Origin: Enoplosus armatus
Lineage: Eukaryota > Chordata > Actinopteri > Centrarchiformes > Enoplosidae
Assembly (NCBI RefSeq): GCF_043641665.1
Contig: NC_092181.1
Coordinates: forward strand, 7,309,918-7,373,917
DNA: 64,000 bases
Direction: 5' to 3'
Positions within the stretch are counted from its first letter, which is position 1. Each line of letters begins with the position of its first letter. Of this stretch, positions 1 through 12,649 are shown one piece after another. Below the pieces are notes generated by a model. That model was given only the letters and a program-made list of their open reading frames with translations. It did no database searches and was not told where the DNA came from. Both the position numbers and the translations under genes were made by a program.

Positions 1-1251
1 TCCCAAAGAGGGAAACATTTGGGGGAGTCTCTCCTCTCAGCCCTCAAAAGCAACAGAAGGATCCTACATGCTGTTAACAGGAGAATAGTTTTGGAGCCAT
101 TTTGAACAAAACTTTTTACAGTGCTCACGTAGTTACTGAAAATCAAGCAGTTGGACTTTCACGAGTCAGTTTAGGGACAGAGCCAAGGCTGCACTACCAA
201 GCAGGTGAGACTGGCAGCTGCCCCCGCCAGCCTCAGGTTAACATGTGTGTGTCAACATGTGTGTAATAATTTGATTAATTGCACAGTATCAACTGCTTTA
301 TTACCTAATCTTTAGACCCCGTCTTTCAGTGTCCTTGTGTCAAAATCTAGTTTAAGACCTTCATTATCTTTTGTTTTTAGTTTTCTGCTGACAAGTGAAT
401 GTTGTGTTTAATCAAATTACTATGGAACAGTTCTTTGAGAGACGGGACAGGAAACGGAGGCTACTCATGAACTTCATTCAACCAAGGTTACGATAGTAAC
501 TTCATTTTGAAGTTATTACAATAACAATTAATAATAAATAATGAACACATGAACTCAACAACAAAACGTCTGTGTTTCAGTGACTTTTATGAACCTCCCC
601 GACTTCATTCATCTGGTTCGTTTCCACTCTTCATTGATTTTATTCACTCTGCACAACGCACGGATGCAGAACTAGACAGACTAAAGCAGAGAGGCAGATG
701 TCATGCAGACACACACACACACACAATAGGGTTCATTTATTCGGCTCCTTGTGTGTGCGTGAGCACGTGCGTGTGTAGAGGTAAGTGATTCTCTGCATGG
801 ACTGCTGTTAAAGCCATGGATGGAGTCAATAGGAAACTATGTGTTTGGGTTTTGACACACAGACACATACAGAGAGCACTTTCACAGGGTGAGTGAGGAT
901 GGAAAAAAACTGCAAAGGAAATTAAAAGTGAGACAACTTTCAGTGTTTGTTTCTTAGCTCCGTGTTGATCCTGGTCTAAATGTTTTTTAGCTTTGAAAGT
1001 GGGTTAATTTATTCATCAAACCGACAGGGGTTCAAGCAGGTTTGGCAGGGGTAGCCGACTGGGGTTCCGTGGCGCTGGACAGCTGAGACAACCAAAGGTG
1101 TCAACAGCCATGGAGCTCCCCCCCCCCCCCCCCCTTCTTCTGGGGACTCCAAGGTACCCCATGAAATTAACCAAGCGAGTTCCTTCAGGAAGGACGTCAG
1201 TGTGGCTCCTCCATTGAAGACTTGAAGGGTTTGGGGAGGTAGGTGGTGGGC
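1..1251. other. intergenic, no gene seen
   Basis: Sequence 3' of slc24a3 with no exon-like frame or recognised repeat. It holds short CA/TG stretches near 709-726 and a 17-C homopolymer at 1118-1134. Confidence 0.6.
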
Positions 1252-1522
1252 TAGCTGGCTCTGAACATGCAGGTCTTTAGCAGGACGGTCGCTAGCAGGC
1301 TGAGATGAGATTGCACGGGAGGTAGAGCAGGGCTCCCCTGGCTCCCCCCGTCCACATGTCGAAGTGTCCTTGAGGAAGACACTGAACCCTTAGTTACCCC
1401 AATGGAGGCCAGCACCTTACATGGCAGCTCGGTCGCCATCGGTGTGTGAATGTGTGTGTGAATGCGACCTAATCTGTAAAGTTCTTTGAGAACCGTTAAG
1501 GTAAAGTGCTATATACAGACAA
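1252..1522. mobile_element. decayed SINE-like element
   Basis: Shares a body with 38985-39115: GGGAGGTAGAGC, then a block ending in GACACTGAACCC, then CAGCACCTT. It continues into TGTAAAGTTCTTTGAG and AAAGTGCTATATACAG, which resembles the tail seen in many teleost SINE-type repeats. The promoter part is degraded here and better kept in the second copy. The family name is not assigned. Confidence 0.5.
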
Positions 1523-1667
1523 GGAGGATAGAGCGATGATAAAGTCCTCTGCAATTCCAGATGGCAACTCTGCTAGCCAGGGCCTGAAAGAATTTCAGAA
1601 GGCACCGAATGGTGCGATTCACCTCACCATGTTCGTCCGCTGGGTCCATGTTAATGGTCAGTTCGTA

Positions 1668-2017
1668 CTGTCACGAGGATGCGGGAGTGTGGCAACAGGG
1701 GCAGGACCCAAATCCAGACAGGTAGGACGGCAGGATGATTTCAGTAGTTTAATGATGAAAATGAGCTTACAGGCAGGTACAGGAAGGCAGGCAGGTAGAC
1801 AGCTTCAGGTCCAGGTTCGGGTGACAGAAACTCAAAATCAAAAAGACAAGACAGGATAGCAGATAGATAGGTGTGAAGATGGGCGGGGTAGTCAGGTGAT
1901 GGGGAAAGGAGGGAAGGTCTAAGGGCATCTGGTGAATGGATTGAAAATGGCAATGAAGGGGCCTGGGGAATTAGGAATGTAGCTAGAGAGGAGAGACAGA
2001 GAGACAGACTGTGACAG
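1668..2017. mobile_element. dispersed repeat bounded by CTGTCAC/GTGACAG
   Basis: A 350-bp block starting CTGTCACGAGGATG and ending ACTGTGACAG, a short terminal inversion. Its interior (GGACCCAAATCCAGACAGG, GGCAGGATGA..TTCAGTAGTTTAATGA, repeated GGCAGGCAGG) has the look of a common dispersed teleost repeat. No coding capacity. Family not assigned. Confidence 0.45.
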
Positions 2018-2400
2018 TTCAGTTGCAGCTCAACATCAGGTATTATTTGTGAAAACAATGAGACCCTCTGACTTCCGGGACGTGAGGCATGTAGCAGAAC
2101 AAACACTACCTGCTTCTACAAATACTGTATCATCCTCAAAGTAACTGGCATGATTATTAAACCCCACGGGAGGCTGAGGTGGTTTCTGTTTATCTGCCTC
2201 TACATGACACAAATGAAAGCCTCTCGAGAAGCTTTGATAAAAGACAGAATCTTATGAAAAGTACATATTCAACCTACTGGCAGGAATGATAAGGAAAGGC
2301 TGATCCAGACAGCAGAGAGGAAACAGAATTAGCTCATTATTTCTCCAGAAAAAATAGGAAAGGTTTTAATAAAACAAGAATACGACATCTGAGAGTGCTT

Positions 2401-2483
2401 GAAAAAAAAAAAAGGCAGAGATGAAAGGGAGAGAGAGAGGGGTAAGAGAGACACTGAGACAGAGAGAGAGAGAGAGAGAGAGA
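2401..2483. repeat. poly-A and (GA)n low-complexity tract
   Basis: A 12-A run followed by imperfect GA/GGGAGA repeats ending in a pure (GA)12-like run at about 2459-2483. The overlapping Arg/Glu- or Leu/Ser-rich frames on both strands are artefacts of this tract. Confidence 0.8.
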
Positions 2484-3727
2484 GGAGAGGGAGATTTAGT
2501 AGTTTGTCAGGCTCGCAGCTGGCATTATTCACTTCCAGCACTCCTTCAATATTTGGCAGAAAGAGACGGAAAGCTTTCGAAAGACAACTCCACTTTCGTG
2601 TCTCATCAGTCAATACATTATTAGTTCTGACTGAGCACTTTTCTTAAGATTTTCAGGAAACGTAACAATTTGAAGCAAGGATAAAAACTTGACAGGGAAA
2701 AATAGTCCCCGAGTGCACAGATCCGTAAATTCTCTAAGAAATGCATGAGGAAAAAGTTCCCAAGAGAGACAGAGCTCAGATTGTCAGCTTTGTGATTTAA
2801 AGATACTGAACAGTGTAACCAGAAACATTTTAATATGAATAATGTTTGCTCAACTACGACAAAGGCAAAGGCAGAGAGCAACTACTGAAACACTGAGAAA
2901 AATGAAGGTGTTATGTGTCTACCTACCATTTGTTAATATTCATATTGGAAAAGTGATCATTGCACACCTATACATGATGGTCACTGGATGGGAATGTAGC
3001 TAATCAATACATTTACCACAAGTGTTGACAGTGTGCAGGAGCTGATGTTTGGTCATATCTAGCTAGCTTAACCAACACTAAGTAATGTTAATATCTCTAG
3101 AGTCAGAGGCTAGGATTACAGCTGGGAGGCTCTCGGCGGACCACTACAACCAGCATGGGCAGGTTCACATGAAAGACGGGGTAGCCGAGCTAGCACTACC
3201 GCTAGCGGGCTAATCTGCTAGCATGCTAACTGCTGGCTGACCACTACTGGCTGCCCGAGGTATTACAATGTTACCTAAGAGATTAGACCAAAACTAAAAA
3301 GAGGTGAGAGGATAAAGACACACAGCAGGTTGATAGACAAACTTCACCATTTGCTGTTGAGAGTTTTGCTAATGACTTCCAAAGGACAGTTGCTGTTATG
3401 CGCTTCTTGTTAACCTTCTTCTACAGTCCAAGCAGACAAGCTAGCATGGCTACCAAAAGCTAGCCCGCTAACGCCTTCGGCTGTCTCCCTCTGTCACGTG
3501 ACCCTCACCGTGGCAGTCCCTCGAGAGTCTCCCATTGCAGTTACTGCTCATCTGCAAAGACAGGCTAGTTTATAATTTTCACTTAACTACAGGAAACAGC
3601 TAGGGGGAAAGTAAATAAATGTAACTTTAGCCAAAGCTAGGTGTGGCTATCTTAAATTGAAGTTTGACTTGCTGATCATGGCTCGTGATTTTAATATGAT
3701 AAAACATGTTAGAAAATCAGATTCGGC

Positions 3728-4233
3728 TTAAAGCTGGGGTAGGCAGTTCTATTTTGGCATCACTGGGAAACACATAAAAAGCTTTCAGTATATTGTAATT
3801 CAAGTGGTCTGAGACGAAACTAGACTTCTGCACCTCCTCATTGCCCTGTTTCCAGGCTTCAGAAAGTCTAACCCGTGACGGGAGATTTGGGCCAATCACA
3901 GGTCGTTTCAGAGAGAGAGTGTTTTCTATTGGCTGTTAACCCTAACCTCTATGAATGCAGAAGGAGATAGGCTGATACAGAGGGCGGAAAATATAATATA
4001 TAAAAATTGAAGCATGGCATGGCATGGCATGGCAATTGAAGGTAACTTTATAGCCACGTAAAAAGCAACCGGTTGACCCAATGGACTCCGGGGCCGGCGC
4101 GCTTGTATGAAGCGCGGGGACGTGTCCGTGCTCGTCTGATGGGCGGGGGTGTACGACAGAAAGGGGAGAGCTGTATTTTCACATTCTGCCACTCGTTTTG
4201 CCTTTTCCGGAAAACTGCCAACCCCAGCTTTAA
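3728..4233. mobile_element. MITE-like element with TTAA ends, copy A
   Basis: 506 bp bounded by terminal inverted repeats of about 22 bp with one mismatch: TTAAAGCTGGGGTAGGCAG on the left and, reverse-complemented, TTAAAGCTGGGGTTGGCAG on the right. TTAA at each edge is compatible with a piggyBac-type target duplication. The interior is alignable along its whole length with the reverse complement of 40862-41370. It has no transposase, so it is non-autonomous. It includes four GGCAT units near 4014-4033. Confidence 0.8.
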
Positions 4234-6768
4234 ATGGAAGGAGAAATTGTGCGTGCTCAGAAATATATAGAAAAATGGTTTCAAATGGTCAAAAGTTTTG
4301 AGCTACTGACCCCATGTTATATGTAGTCTACTTATCTATTTGTTTTTAACTTTTGAATTTCATCTTTTTTTTGCATGCTTTTTTTTTTTTACTACTCATT
4401 TATTATCTTTTTTTTTCATATCGTTCATAGTATTTATTTTTTTATTCATGCTAGTGACTCACCATATTGTTTGTGAGTTTTTTTTTCCTGTTCTAAACAA
4501 GTGTTGAGTCTGGCCTTACCCTGGAAAAAAAACATCTGGTGCACAGGAAGTGATGTGTTTTACATTTCTCAGTGATCTTCGGAAAGTCAGTCAGTGGCAT
4601 ACCTTAAAGAAGCTACCGGTCCTGTCCGTGAGGCCGCTGGGGGGATTCCCGGGCAGCGTGCTGGAGGCCATGTTGTCTCCCTATCCACAACACTTCTGGG
4701 GGGTGTGTTTACGTCTGGGACGGCGTCTGCAGGGGCTGGAGCTCTGTGGGTCAAAAACACACTTCAGTCCAGACATTTCGGCTGTGGTGCAACCAGAGGA
4801 AATTCCTGCTTTGGCCACAGCCAGTATTAAGAAGGTGCTGGTCTGCTGGAATGCTTTCATTGTGACTCGCTGTCTGTCTCTTCTCCCTTTCTGCACATTC
4901 ACCTCTTCTTCTCCTTTCACTTTCCTGCCTCCTCTCCTTTTGTTCCCCTTTCCCTCCTGCCCATTCACCTCAGATAATTGCCTCAATCTTTTTATTTAAT
5001 TTCAATCCTCAGCTTATTTTTGGCCTGAACCGCTGTCTCTCATTATCCGTCTCTCCTGTTTTCTCCCTCTCTCACATTTACACTCTCCTTTTTTCCTGTA
5101 TTTTGTTCCCATGTCGTCACACATCCAATTCATTTTCCATCTTGGAGAGCCTTGGTTCCAGCACAGCTGCCCTTCTTTCCCACCATAACAGAAAGTTTTA
5201 GGGCTTTGGTGCTTTGGACTACGCCTCACTTGAACAATCTAACATTTTTTCTCAAATTAGATGAACCCATAATGAGCTTTTTTGTTTCTGTCCCTCCTTA
5301 CTCGGAGTCAGTTTCTTTTTCTTTTTCTCCATCGGTGGATGATTTGTCTTTGTCCCTTCCCCCTCCTCTTTTCTGTCTCTCTTCCCCCTTTCCCTCTAGC
5401 CAGGCCACAACTACTAGGCCAGCCCTTCCTTTCCTGTCAGAGAGTCCTCGCAAACCGGGGAGATGCTCCGTTCGTCTGTCAGTCCACACAAGCACTTTCA
5501 TCTCACACAGGAAGGAGGCCATCACCCCCCACCCCACCATTGCAGGCCGAGGGGGAGGAAAGAAACTAAAAGAACGCTAACAAATATGGCTGAGAGTCCG
5601 CAGGGTCGGGCCAGTGTAGCACACTTTCAGACAATCGAATGTGAAACTAACTATTTCTAAACACTAAGGGTTAGGCGTTTAGCTAAATGGAATCAGGATC
5701 AGTAAGAACTCCAAACTGCCCACCGTGGTAGGTGTTTAACAAGGCACAGTAAGGAACATAAGTGGGTCATGTCTGCTACATTTACAATGGTGCCATTGTC
5801 ACTGCATAAAAGCTGTACTATTGTGAAATTTTAATTTCAGCTATAAATCCTGACACATTGGTTCCCGAAACAACAGGCAACATGTGTCTGGGTGACATTA
5901 CTGCAGTTTATTCTCAACAGAAAAGACACGCTAATCAAAATGTTCACATAAACAATTTCTCAAATGACTACAAGTAATGTGAGAAGGGGGTCGCAGGTAG
6001 CAACGAACCCACAGAGATTATCTACAGAGCTTTAGACTCTTTTAGCTCATTTACATCAACCTGTATACGGCAGCAGCAGTTTTTACTGTTTTCAGTAAAA
6101 AAAAAAAAGCTCTGATAAATGTACTGTACACTACCTGCCCAGCACCACACAGCAGACAGAGTTAGCACCAGCTAGAGAAGAAAAGTGGAACAATTAGCAG
6201 CTAAAGAGACATACTTTTCTCAAGAGTTGCTGGAGGCCAAAACAGAACCAAAAGGAGAGAGTTAGTCGAAGAAGTCACTGCAGTCCAATGAATGCTGACT
6301 TTACAGTACACAGTACATATCTGGCGACCTGCACAGAGACGTTTCCTGTGTCAAAGTAGAACTGATAGTCTGGCACAATGGTTTCATTTCCACAAACGGA
6401 CCGAAATGGGTTGAACAGAGACACAGTGGGCCTGAGAGATTGAGGGGACAATTAAAAGATGAGCTTTACAAAGTAGTTCCCAGAAATCAGTTAGCGATGA
6501 TTCTTTGTGTTCTTCTGCTGTTGATTCTCTGATACTAGATCTGATATAGTGACAGTGCCAATAACAACTCCGACAGTAAGGTAAACAATGTTTCCACATC
6601 CATACACCTATGATCCTCACATGAATCAGAGAGCATGCTGGGTATTGTAGGAAACAAGATGAACTCCCACCAGGGCAGCTCCTATTTGCAGCTCTTCTTC
6701 ACCCACCCCTTACAAAAACACTCAAATCACACCTAACGCTCAACTAATATAACTATGTCTTCCTCAGT

Positions 6769-6803
<35 letters not shown>

Positions 6804-7740
6804 AGAGCATCAGCTGCAAGTAAACAAAGACACATCTGAGCGTGCACCCCTCCCTTGTAGAACCACAGACCAGCCCCCTGGCACTGCAGCACAGAGACAC
6901 ACTGTTCATAAAGTAAACACACACACATACGTTAATACACGGCATGGCATAAACTAAGCACATGTATTTAAACATGTACATAAATTCTACAGTTCATAAA
7001 GAGAAACAGACAAAAAGAGAGGTGGACCCCCGCCCCCCCCCCCCCCCTCCCCCAACAGCAGGACTTCATTAAGCTCTTTGTTTTTTTGTTTTTTTCCCCC
7101 CTGTGGGTGTCATGCTAGCTGGGAGGCTGTCCTGTATCAGTGCTAATGAATAGCTCCAGTGTTTGATGGTCATGAATGCAGACATGTGCGGTGTTAGCGG
7201 CAATTCTTCAGTCTCATTTGATGCTAACAAAAATTATATTTGATGTGGAAGCGATCCTTTGGTTAATGATCATTCTCCGTGATTTATTTGTCTTTTCAAT
7301 GGCTTATGACTCACCAAGACTTAGTAAAGGTCACCATCAGGTAATAATTAGTGAGCTTCAGAGGTGTTGGCAGGAGGGTCTCCCTAAAAACGTGGTATTT
7401 CACCTGGATGGCCGTGGTTTTTGCAGGACATAGCAGTGGCCGTGAGCTTTCCACGATGGAGGGTATGTATGATAACCTGCGTGCACCTTTGTAAGGATGC
7501 AGAACAAAAATCATGAATTATTTTGGTTTGATGAAAATGAGTTTTATTTCTGAAGCTTGGAAAATTAGGCCAACTAGACCGAATAATAAGCTAAGCTAAC
7601 TGCCTCCTGGCTCCAGCTCTGTCAGACATGAGACTGGCCTCAATCTTCACATCACTGCACACAGTTTCGAGCACTATGTATCAGCATGTAACCTAGTAGC
7701 AACCTTTAAAATAGAGAAGTACTCCCTCTTTCCATTAATT
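4234..7740. other. intergenic, no gene seen
   Basis: No exon with convincing splice signals or protein similarity that I recognise. Contents: T-rich tracts (4365-4490), pyrimidine-rich sequence (4850-5420), (TG)n at 6771-6800, and a C-rich homopolymer at 7027-7053. A 149-codon open frame at 4550-4999 has no recognised similarity and runs into the pyrimidine tract. Confidence 0.55.
6771..6800. repeat. (TG)n microsatellite
   Basis: Pure GT/TG dinucleotide run of about 30 bp in intergenic DNA. Confidence 0.9.
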
Positions 7741-7941
7741 CAATTCCATTTTATTTATATAGCGCCAAATCACAACAAAAGTCATCTCATGACACTTTAC
7801 AAATAGAGCAGGTCTAGACCGACTCTTTATAATGTTATTACAGCGACCCAACAGTTCCCACCATGAGCAAGCACTTTGGAGACTGTGGCTGGGAAAAACT
7901 TCCTTTTAAGAGGCAGAAACCTCGAGCAGAACCAGACTCTA

Positions 7942-7986
<45 letters not shown>

Positions 7987-8240
7987 GAGAGGGAGGGGGA
8001 AAGAGAGAGGGGGAGAGACAGAGAGAGAGATAGACGTAGAGACACAGACAGACAGACAGGCAGGCAGGCAGACAGGCAGAGATGTATGGCAGCACTAGCA
8101 GTAGAAATAGCAGCTATAATTATAATAATAATGGAAATATGACTGATAATAGTAGTTACAGCTGTAATAATAGCTGAGATTAATAATAGCAATAACAGCT
8201 TTAATAGCAACAGAACTACGACTAAACATAATAACTGTAG
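7741..8240. mobile_element. dispersed teleost repeat with internal (GA)n
   Basis: Begins TTCCATTTTATTTATATAGC and continues through ACACTTTACAAATAGAGCAG and AAACCTCGAGCAGAACC, a block I recognise as a very common dispersed repeat in percomorph fish. It then runs into (GA)n (7941-7981), GACA/GGCA repeats and TAATAATAGC-type AT-rich repeats to about 8240. Not coding; the Leu/Ser- and Arg/Glu-rich frames are artefacts. Family not assigned. Confidence 0.6.
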
Positions 8241-8969
8241 TGATGAGAGTCATGTCAGTTTCGTTTTTTTTTTTTCCATTTGCTTTTTATTCTTGGTTTT
8301 TAATTTGTCGCCTTGAAAGTCAAAAATAGAGTAATGGCTAACAGGCTGAGACCAGGCTTCACGTTCTCCTTAGAACCATCAAAAAGTCAACGCAATTGTA
8401 CTTTTCTTTTGCCGACAACAATGGCCTGGATCAGTCACTTTAACGTCGACCCCATCAGGGACTCTTGTGGTGTAAATATACTGTAAGCTTGTATCATACA
8501 CTGTTCTTAAAACTTCTTAGACGGAGAAAAATTGCCTTTTAAAAAGGAGCTTAGAGACACTGTTGGGGAGTAGCAACAAACACCTGTCCGTTCAGAGGTG
8601 GGTGTCTTTGTCCCACCTTGTAAAAACACATCCAACAAGCTTAACTTCTATTTGTTTAAACTGTCAGGACAAGTGCTGCTTCATGTGTCAGGCTGCCAGG
8701 GCTCCCTGCTGCTGTCAGAGCAGCAGAGCTCGAGGTGGGGGCTGCAGGCAGCTGCATAAACCCACTGCAGAGAACTACTCCCACACGTGGGTCATGTTAT
8801 TGCCCTGAGACAAACCAGAAGATGGTGTGTGTGTGTGTCAGCAGTGTTAGAAAGATGGAAATAGAGCGTATCTAATATGAACTCTACATTGACTATTTAC
8901 TCAAAAAAGAAGAGTCATCCTTTCAAAAGTTTCGACTTGAGTGATGAAAGAGTGTCAACAGCTCCACAA

Positions 8970-9008
<39 letters not shown>

Positions 9009-11065
9009 GCGGCAGAGCAGTATTTGGGTCAGTGGTTCCTGTAAGTTCAGCTGAACCGACAGGCCCATGTTGTGCTGGTTAGAGAGGAAATACTTCTGGG
9101 TTTTTTATACCACGCAGAAATCTGATAACTCGCAGCTTTTTTACTCGAGGATAGGCGGTTAGGATCACTTCCATTTTTTTTTCCATGAAATGTTTATGCA
9201 CCTTCTGTCAGTCAAACACCAATCTGACCAAGAGCCTAACCTCTAATCACTGCTTTAGGAGTAGCAATATGCAAACACTCAAAATCACCATCCAACAAAT
9301 CCAACTTCACATATACAGTAAGTAATAAGAGTGCCACTGGACTAAACCATGGTGAGAAACCAGCGCACAACTTTCCACACTAAAAGGTCAGCCGAGAAAA
9401 GCCTGGCCTGTTTTCTCTGGGCTACTCCCCTTTAAATTAGTACCAGGAACGCTGGATCAAGACAAGGATCGAGCCCAGTGCAAGGAGGTGGGAGATGTCT
9501 CTGCAGAAAGTCTGCTTCCTGAGATTTAAAAGGGAGAGAAGGAGGCAGAAGATGGAGCAGACAGGGTGGGAGCTCCCAAATGAACAGAATAATTACCATG
9601 ATTATACCAGAGCTTGTTAGGGTTGAGTCATGGAGGAGACATGGAGGAGATGCAAAGGGTAAACATACGACGGTAAATAGATTTGCGGTATTTTGATTTA
9701 TTGTAAATTTTGTAAGCGATGCACCACTTTGGATATTGTCGTCTGTTTCCACGGTTACAGAGCAAGCTGCAAGGAGCTAACGCAGCATGGTCCAAAAGCC
9801 AAACTGTAAACAAATACTGGCTAAAATAAAACGGTAGCCACCTTGAGCTAACTCACTGACTCCATGGCAACATTATACGTGCTTGCTTGCATCCCCCAAA
9901 GCATAAAGGAAATTGTAGTTCCAGTACTTAGGACGTTTTCATCCCAAATATTAGTAAAAACAATAGGAGTAGCATAATTCATGAATATCAGCTATTTTCA
10001 TTTTACACTATTTTTGACAGAACACAGGCAAAACACTCAAACAACTGTTAATAGCATAAAACCTTGATGTTTTATTTAAGATGTCCATGACCAGAGTTTC
10101 CCTGCCAAAACATCCAGGACCACCGTCAGTAAAACTTTAGATTCAAGTTATGGTTGAACAGATTGAGCAAGGACAGCATATTTCTAAATACTCCAAACCT
10201 GGGGTGGAGTAGTATCGCAGTTGGTTTCTGGCACTCTGGACTAAATATGATAAACCTTGATAAAAGGTTTTTGGCAGATACATAGCTCACCAACATAATC
10301 TGAATCCATGCAGAAAGCGGACATTCAGTGTGCCCCCCCCCCTTTATTCTCACTACGGTAACTTGAGTGGCTGCTTCCTTGTCCAGTTACAATGACATCA
10401 CTTTTCATAAACCCGTGGAGCTCTCAGTTCTGTCTTGCTGACAGGAGTCCACTTTGAACTCTAAAAGCAGGTAAAGCAGAGAAATCACCTCTCTGAAAGT
10501 CAGCAGATGGCAACAGCAACCGTCTCCTTAAAGTCACTGTGGACAAAAAACAACATCAGCTCGATCGCCCTAATGAAGTACTGACAAGCTGAAAGATATT
10601 TTTCATTAAAATACCTCTCTGCTGATTCATTTCCCCATGGCAGTGTGTAACTAGGGCTCTTTGTGCCAAAAACCCTTGGTTTTGCAGTGAAGCTAATCTC
10701 TTCAACAGATTGCAAAGAAGCTTAAAATAAGGAAATAGGCTCCTTCATTACCCTGATAAACATCGTTTAGAAGAATACGAATCAAGAGCTGAGCTGACGA
10801 TGGGTGTTGTGTTCAGTCAGGTTCAGACAGGTCTTACAGGAGTAGTGAAAGGTGAGGGGGAGAAGCTGAAACATGCTACCACTGCATACTTCCATACATT
10901 CTTATAACTTCGGCGCTTTGGTGGTGGAATAAACCCTGAGCAATAAACAAGTAAGGGACTGCATGAAAATGACTGGGTGCAAAATTGGGGGAGGTCTATG
11001 AATTTTTTTTCTTTTTGTTGAAGGGAGAGCGGGGGATCATATTCTATTTCTATTCATTTATAACA
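8241..11065. other. intergenic, no gene seen
   Basis: No supported gene. It includes a (TG)n microsatellite at 8971-9004 and an 11-C run near 10333-10343. Short open frames lack splice or similarity support. Confidence 0.55.
8971..9004. repeat. (TG)n microsatellite
   Basis: About 34 bp of pure TG repeat, then a CG-containing flank. Confidence 0.9.
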
Positions 11066-11556
11066 GTTTACTTAGAAGCTGCCATTTTATGCTCATTTCA
11101 GCTCTATATACTTATTTTGGGACTCCACTAGAGTAGCTTTGCATGATTCACAGTTATTTCTCTTCTACTGGCCCTTCATGCAGCCCCTCAGTCCCCCCCC
11201 CCTGTCTGAAACAAGCCGTTTTAGACAAACTGAACAACCTCCAAAAACCTGAAGAGTCATCCTGAGCGGAGTGCTCCAATAACTAAAGACAGACTGAGCG
11301 GGTGGATGAGTTCCAAACACGACGTACCTGGAGCAGATGACCTGCTGGGGGGCGTGGCTGATGGTGGTGGCTGTATAGTTGTGACATCACAACCTTACAG
11401 GAAGTCCTGACGGCTCGTTTAAAGGCACAGTGTCTGAATACGGGTTGTTTTTTCATTTCTCTGTGGACTGAGCGCTTTGATACTTTCACAGTATTTATAC
11501 AGCACCCAGACCTGCTTTATAATCAAACAAACTTTCTACAATATGGGGCCCTTTAA
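11066..11556. mobile_element. MITE-like dispersed repeat ending GGGGCCCTTTAA
   Basis: Left part reads TTTTATGCTCATTTCAGCTC then TTTTGGGACTCCACTAGAGT, with CTGTCTGAAACAAGCCGTTTTA inside. This layout matches a very common teleost non-autonomous element whose ends read TTAAAGG..TATTATGCTCATTTTCAG. The right edge GGGGCCCTTTAA is the expected inverted end; the left edge is decayed. No coding capacity. Confidence 0.55.
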
Positions 11557-12148
11557 GTTGGGGTACATCTTCTTGCCGCTTTTACTTATTACTAATGAAA
11601 ATTGTTACAGTATTTTCAAAAAAGTCAAAAGAAAATACTAATAACATCTGGGAGGGTTGTGTTATATTTGAAAGTGAAACATTTAGCCCCCCTCCCCACC
11701 CGGATAACATTTGTACAGCACAGTCCCTAAAATGATGTGAAACTACAGTATACGGCCTCGGGGTCGTATAATCACGTGGAAGTCGTATGTCAAAGGGTAA
11801 TCCAACAATAAGGTGTGTGATGTACAGCCCTGCACATGTATTTACTCTCACTAGAAGCGAAATGTTTGTGGTGTTCGTGCCAAATAAGTAGCACAGTCTC
11901 ACTTGACCTTACTGGACTTTACAAAATGCTGCTGCTGTGACAAACTCAAGCCAAGCGCAAGTCCAACAATGCTCCTGCAGGAGACACAGGGGGCCCTAAT
12001 GGGCCCTAAAGCCCTAAACTCGAATCAATCACCACTAAATGAATACACACACATAAAAAAGAAAAAAGGGATGGGGGGGGGGGGCTTTCACTCAGTTTTA
12101 GCCTTCAGTCTGTGCAGTTCAACATGCAGAAAAATACCCAAAGCTTAC

Positions 12149-12600
12149 AGCAGGACAGGACACCTTTTTCACGGATCCCTCTGGAGGCACGTCCTCCGCC
12201 GGGTCTGCGCCACAGACGGACGGCTCCCCAGAGGGAAGACTTCCACCAAAGTTGGGAGTCAGTTCGTCTAAAAACGACTTAGACTTTTCCTGCCATTAAA
12301 GTTGGAGAACTGCTGGTTCGAAACAAGAGAGACTGGATCTAGAGTGGGCCGGTCTCCTGCTGCAGAGAGAGGGACACCCCCCACTCACCTTCAAATCGTT
12401 TCCAGCGACTCCGCTAACTCGGTGTTTCACTCCGCTAACTCGGTGTTTCACTCCGCCCGGGCTCCTCCATGGGGAGAAGTCATGGCCGCCGCGTCGCTTC
12501 GTTGCCGTGTCGTGTTTGGTCTTCGGGTGACACCGAGGAGCCTCAATGTCCCCCGAACTCGGCCGGTTACATGGCTTGATGTCGGACAGAGGTTTGGGTA
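12149..12600 (-). other. CpG-rich block with exon-like signals (possible 5' exons of an unidentified gene)
   Basis: CpG dinucleotides are clearly enriched compared with flanking DNA. On the minus strand a strong donor (AAG|GTGAGT) follows 12389. A possible second exon, 12267-12149, has acceptor cgtttttag and donor GTAAGC, with an open frame of 39 codons (ELTPNFGGSLPSGEPSVCGA onward). The frame carries back into the first exon to ATG at 12470 (MEEPGRSETPS), but two in-frame TAG codons interrupt it, one in each copy of a 21-bp tandem duplication. It may therefore be 5' UTR, a broken gene or chance. In mammals RIN2 follows SLC24A3 in the same orientation, so a 5' exon of rin2 is possible, but I see no RIN2 protein similarity. 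Confidence 0.3.
12408..12449. repeat. 21-bp tandem duplication
   Basis: Two identical adjacent copies of ACTCCGCTAACTCGGTGTTTC (up to phase), in the CpG-rich block. The length is a multiple of three, and each copy carries a TAG on the minus strand in the frame described for 12149-12600. Confidence 0.85.
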
Positions 12601-12624
12601 ATACTGCTGAGGTGTGAGAGAGCC

Positions 12625-12649
12625 GGGGGGGGGGGGGGGGGGGGGGGGG
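12625..12649. repeat. 25-G homopolymer
   Basis: Uninterrupted run of 25 G on the plus strand beside the CpG-rich block. It is quadruplex-prone and a likely site of sequencing length error. Confidence 0.9.

Noticed and set aside
4550..4999. 149-codon plus-strand open frame
   Set aside because: No recognised motif; its second half is a pyrimidine-rich tract and it has no splice or promoter context.
7827..8210. Leu/Ser-rich minus and Arg/Glu-rich plus frames
   Set aside because: They lie within the (GA)n-bearing dispersed repeat.
12483..12601. Plus-strand frame MAAASLRCRVVFGLRVTPRS onward, resembling a mitochondrial presequence
   Set aside because: It stops after 39 codons, no continuing exon was found downstream, and CpG-rich DNA often yields Ala/Arg-rich frames by chance.
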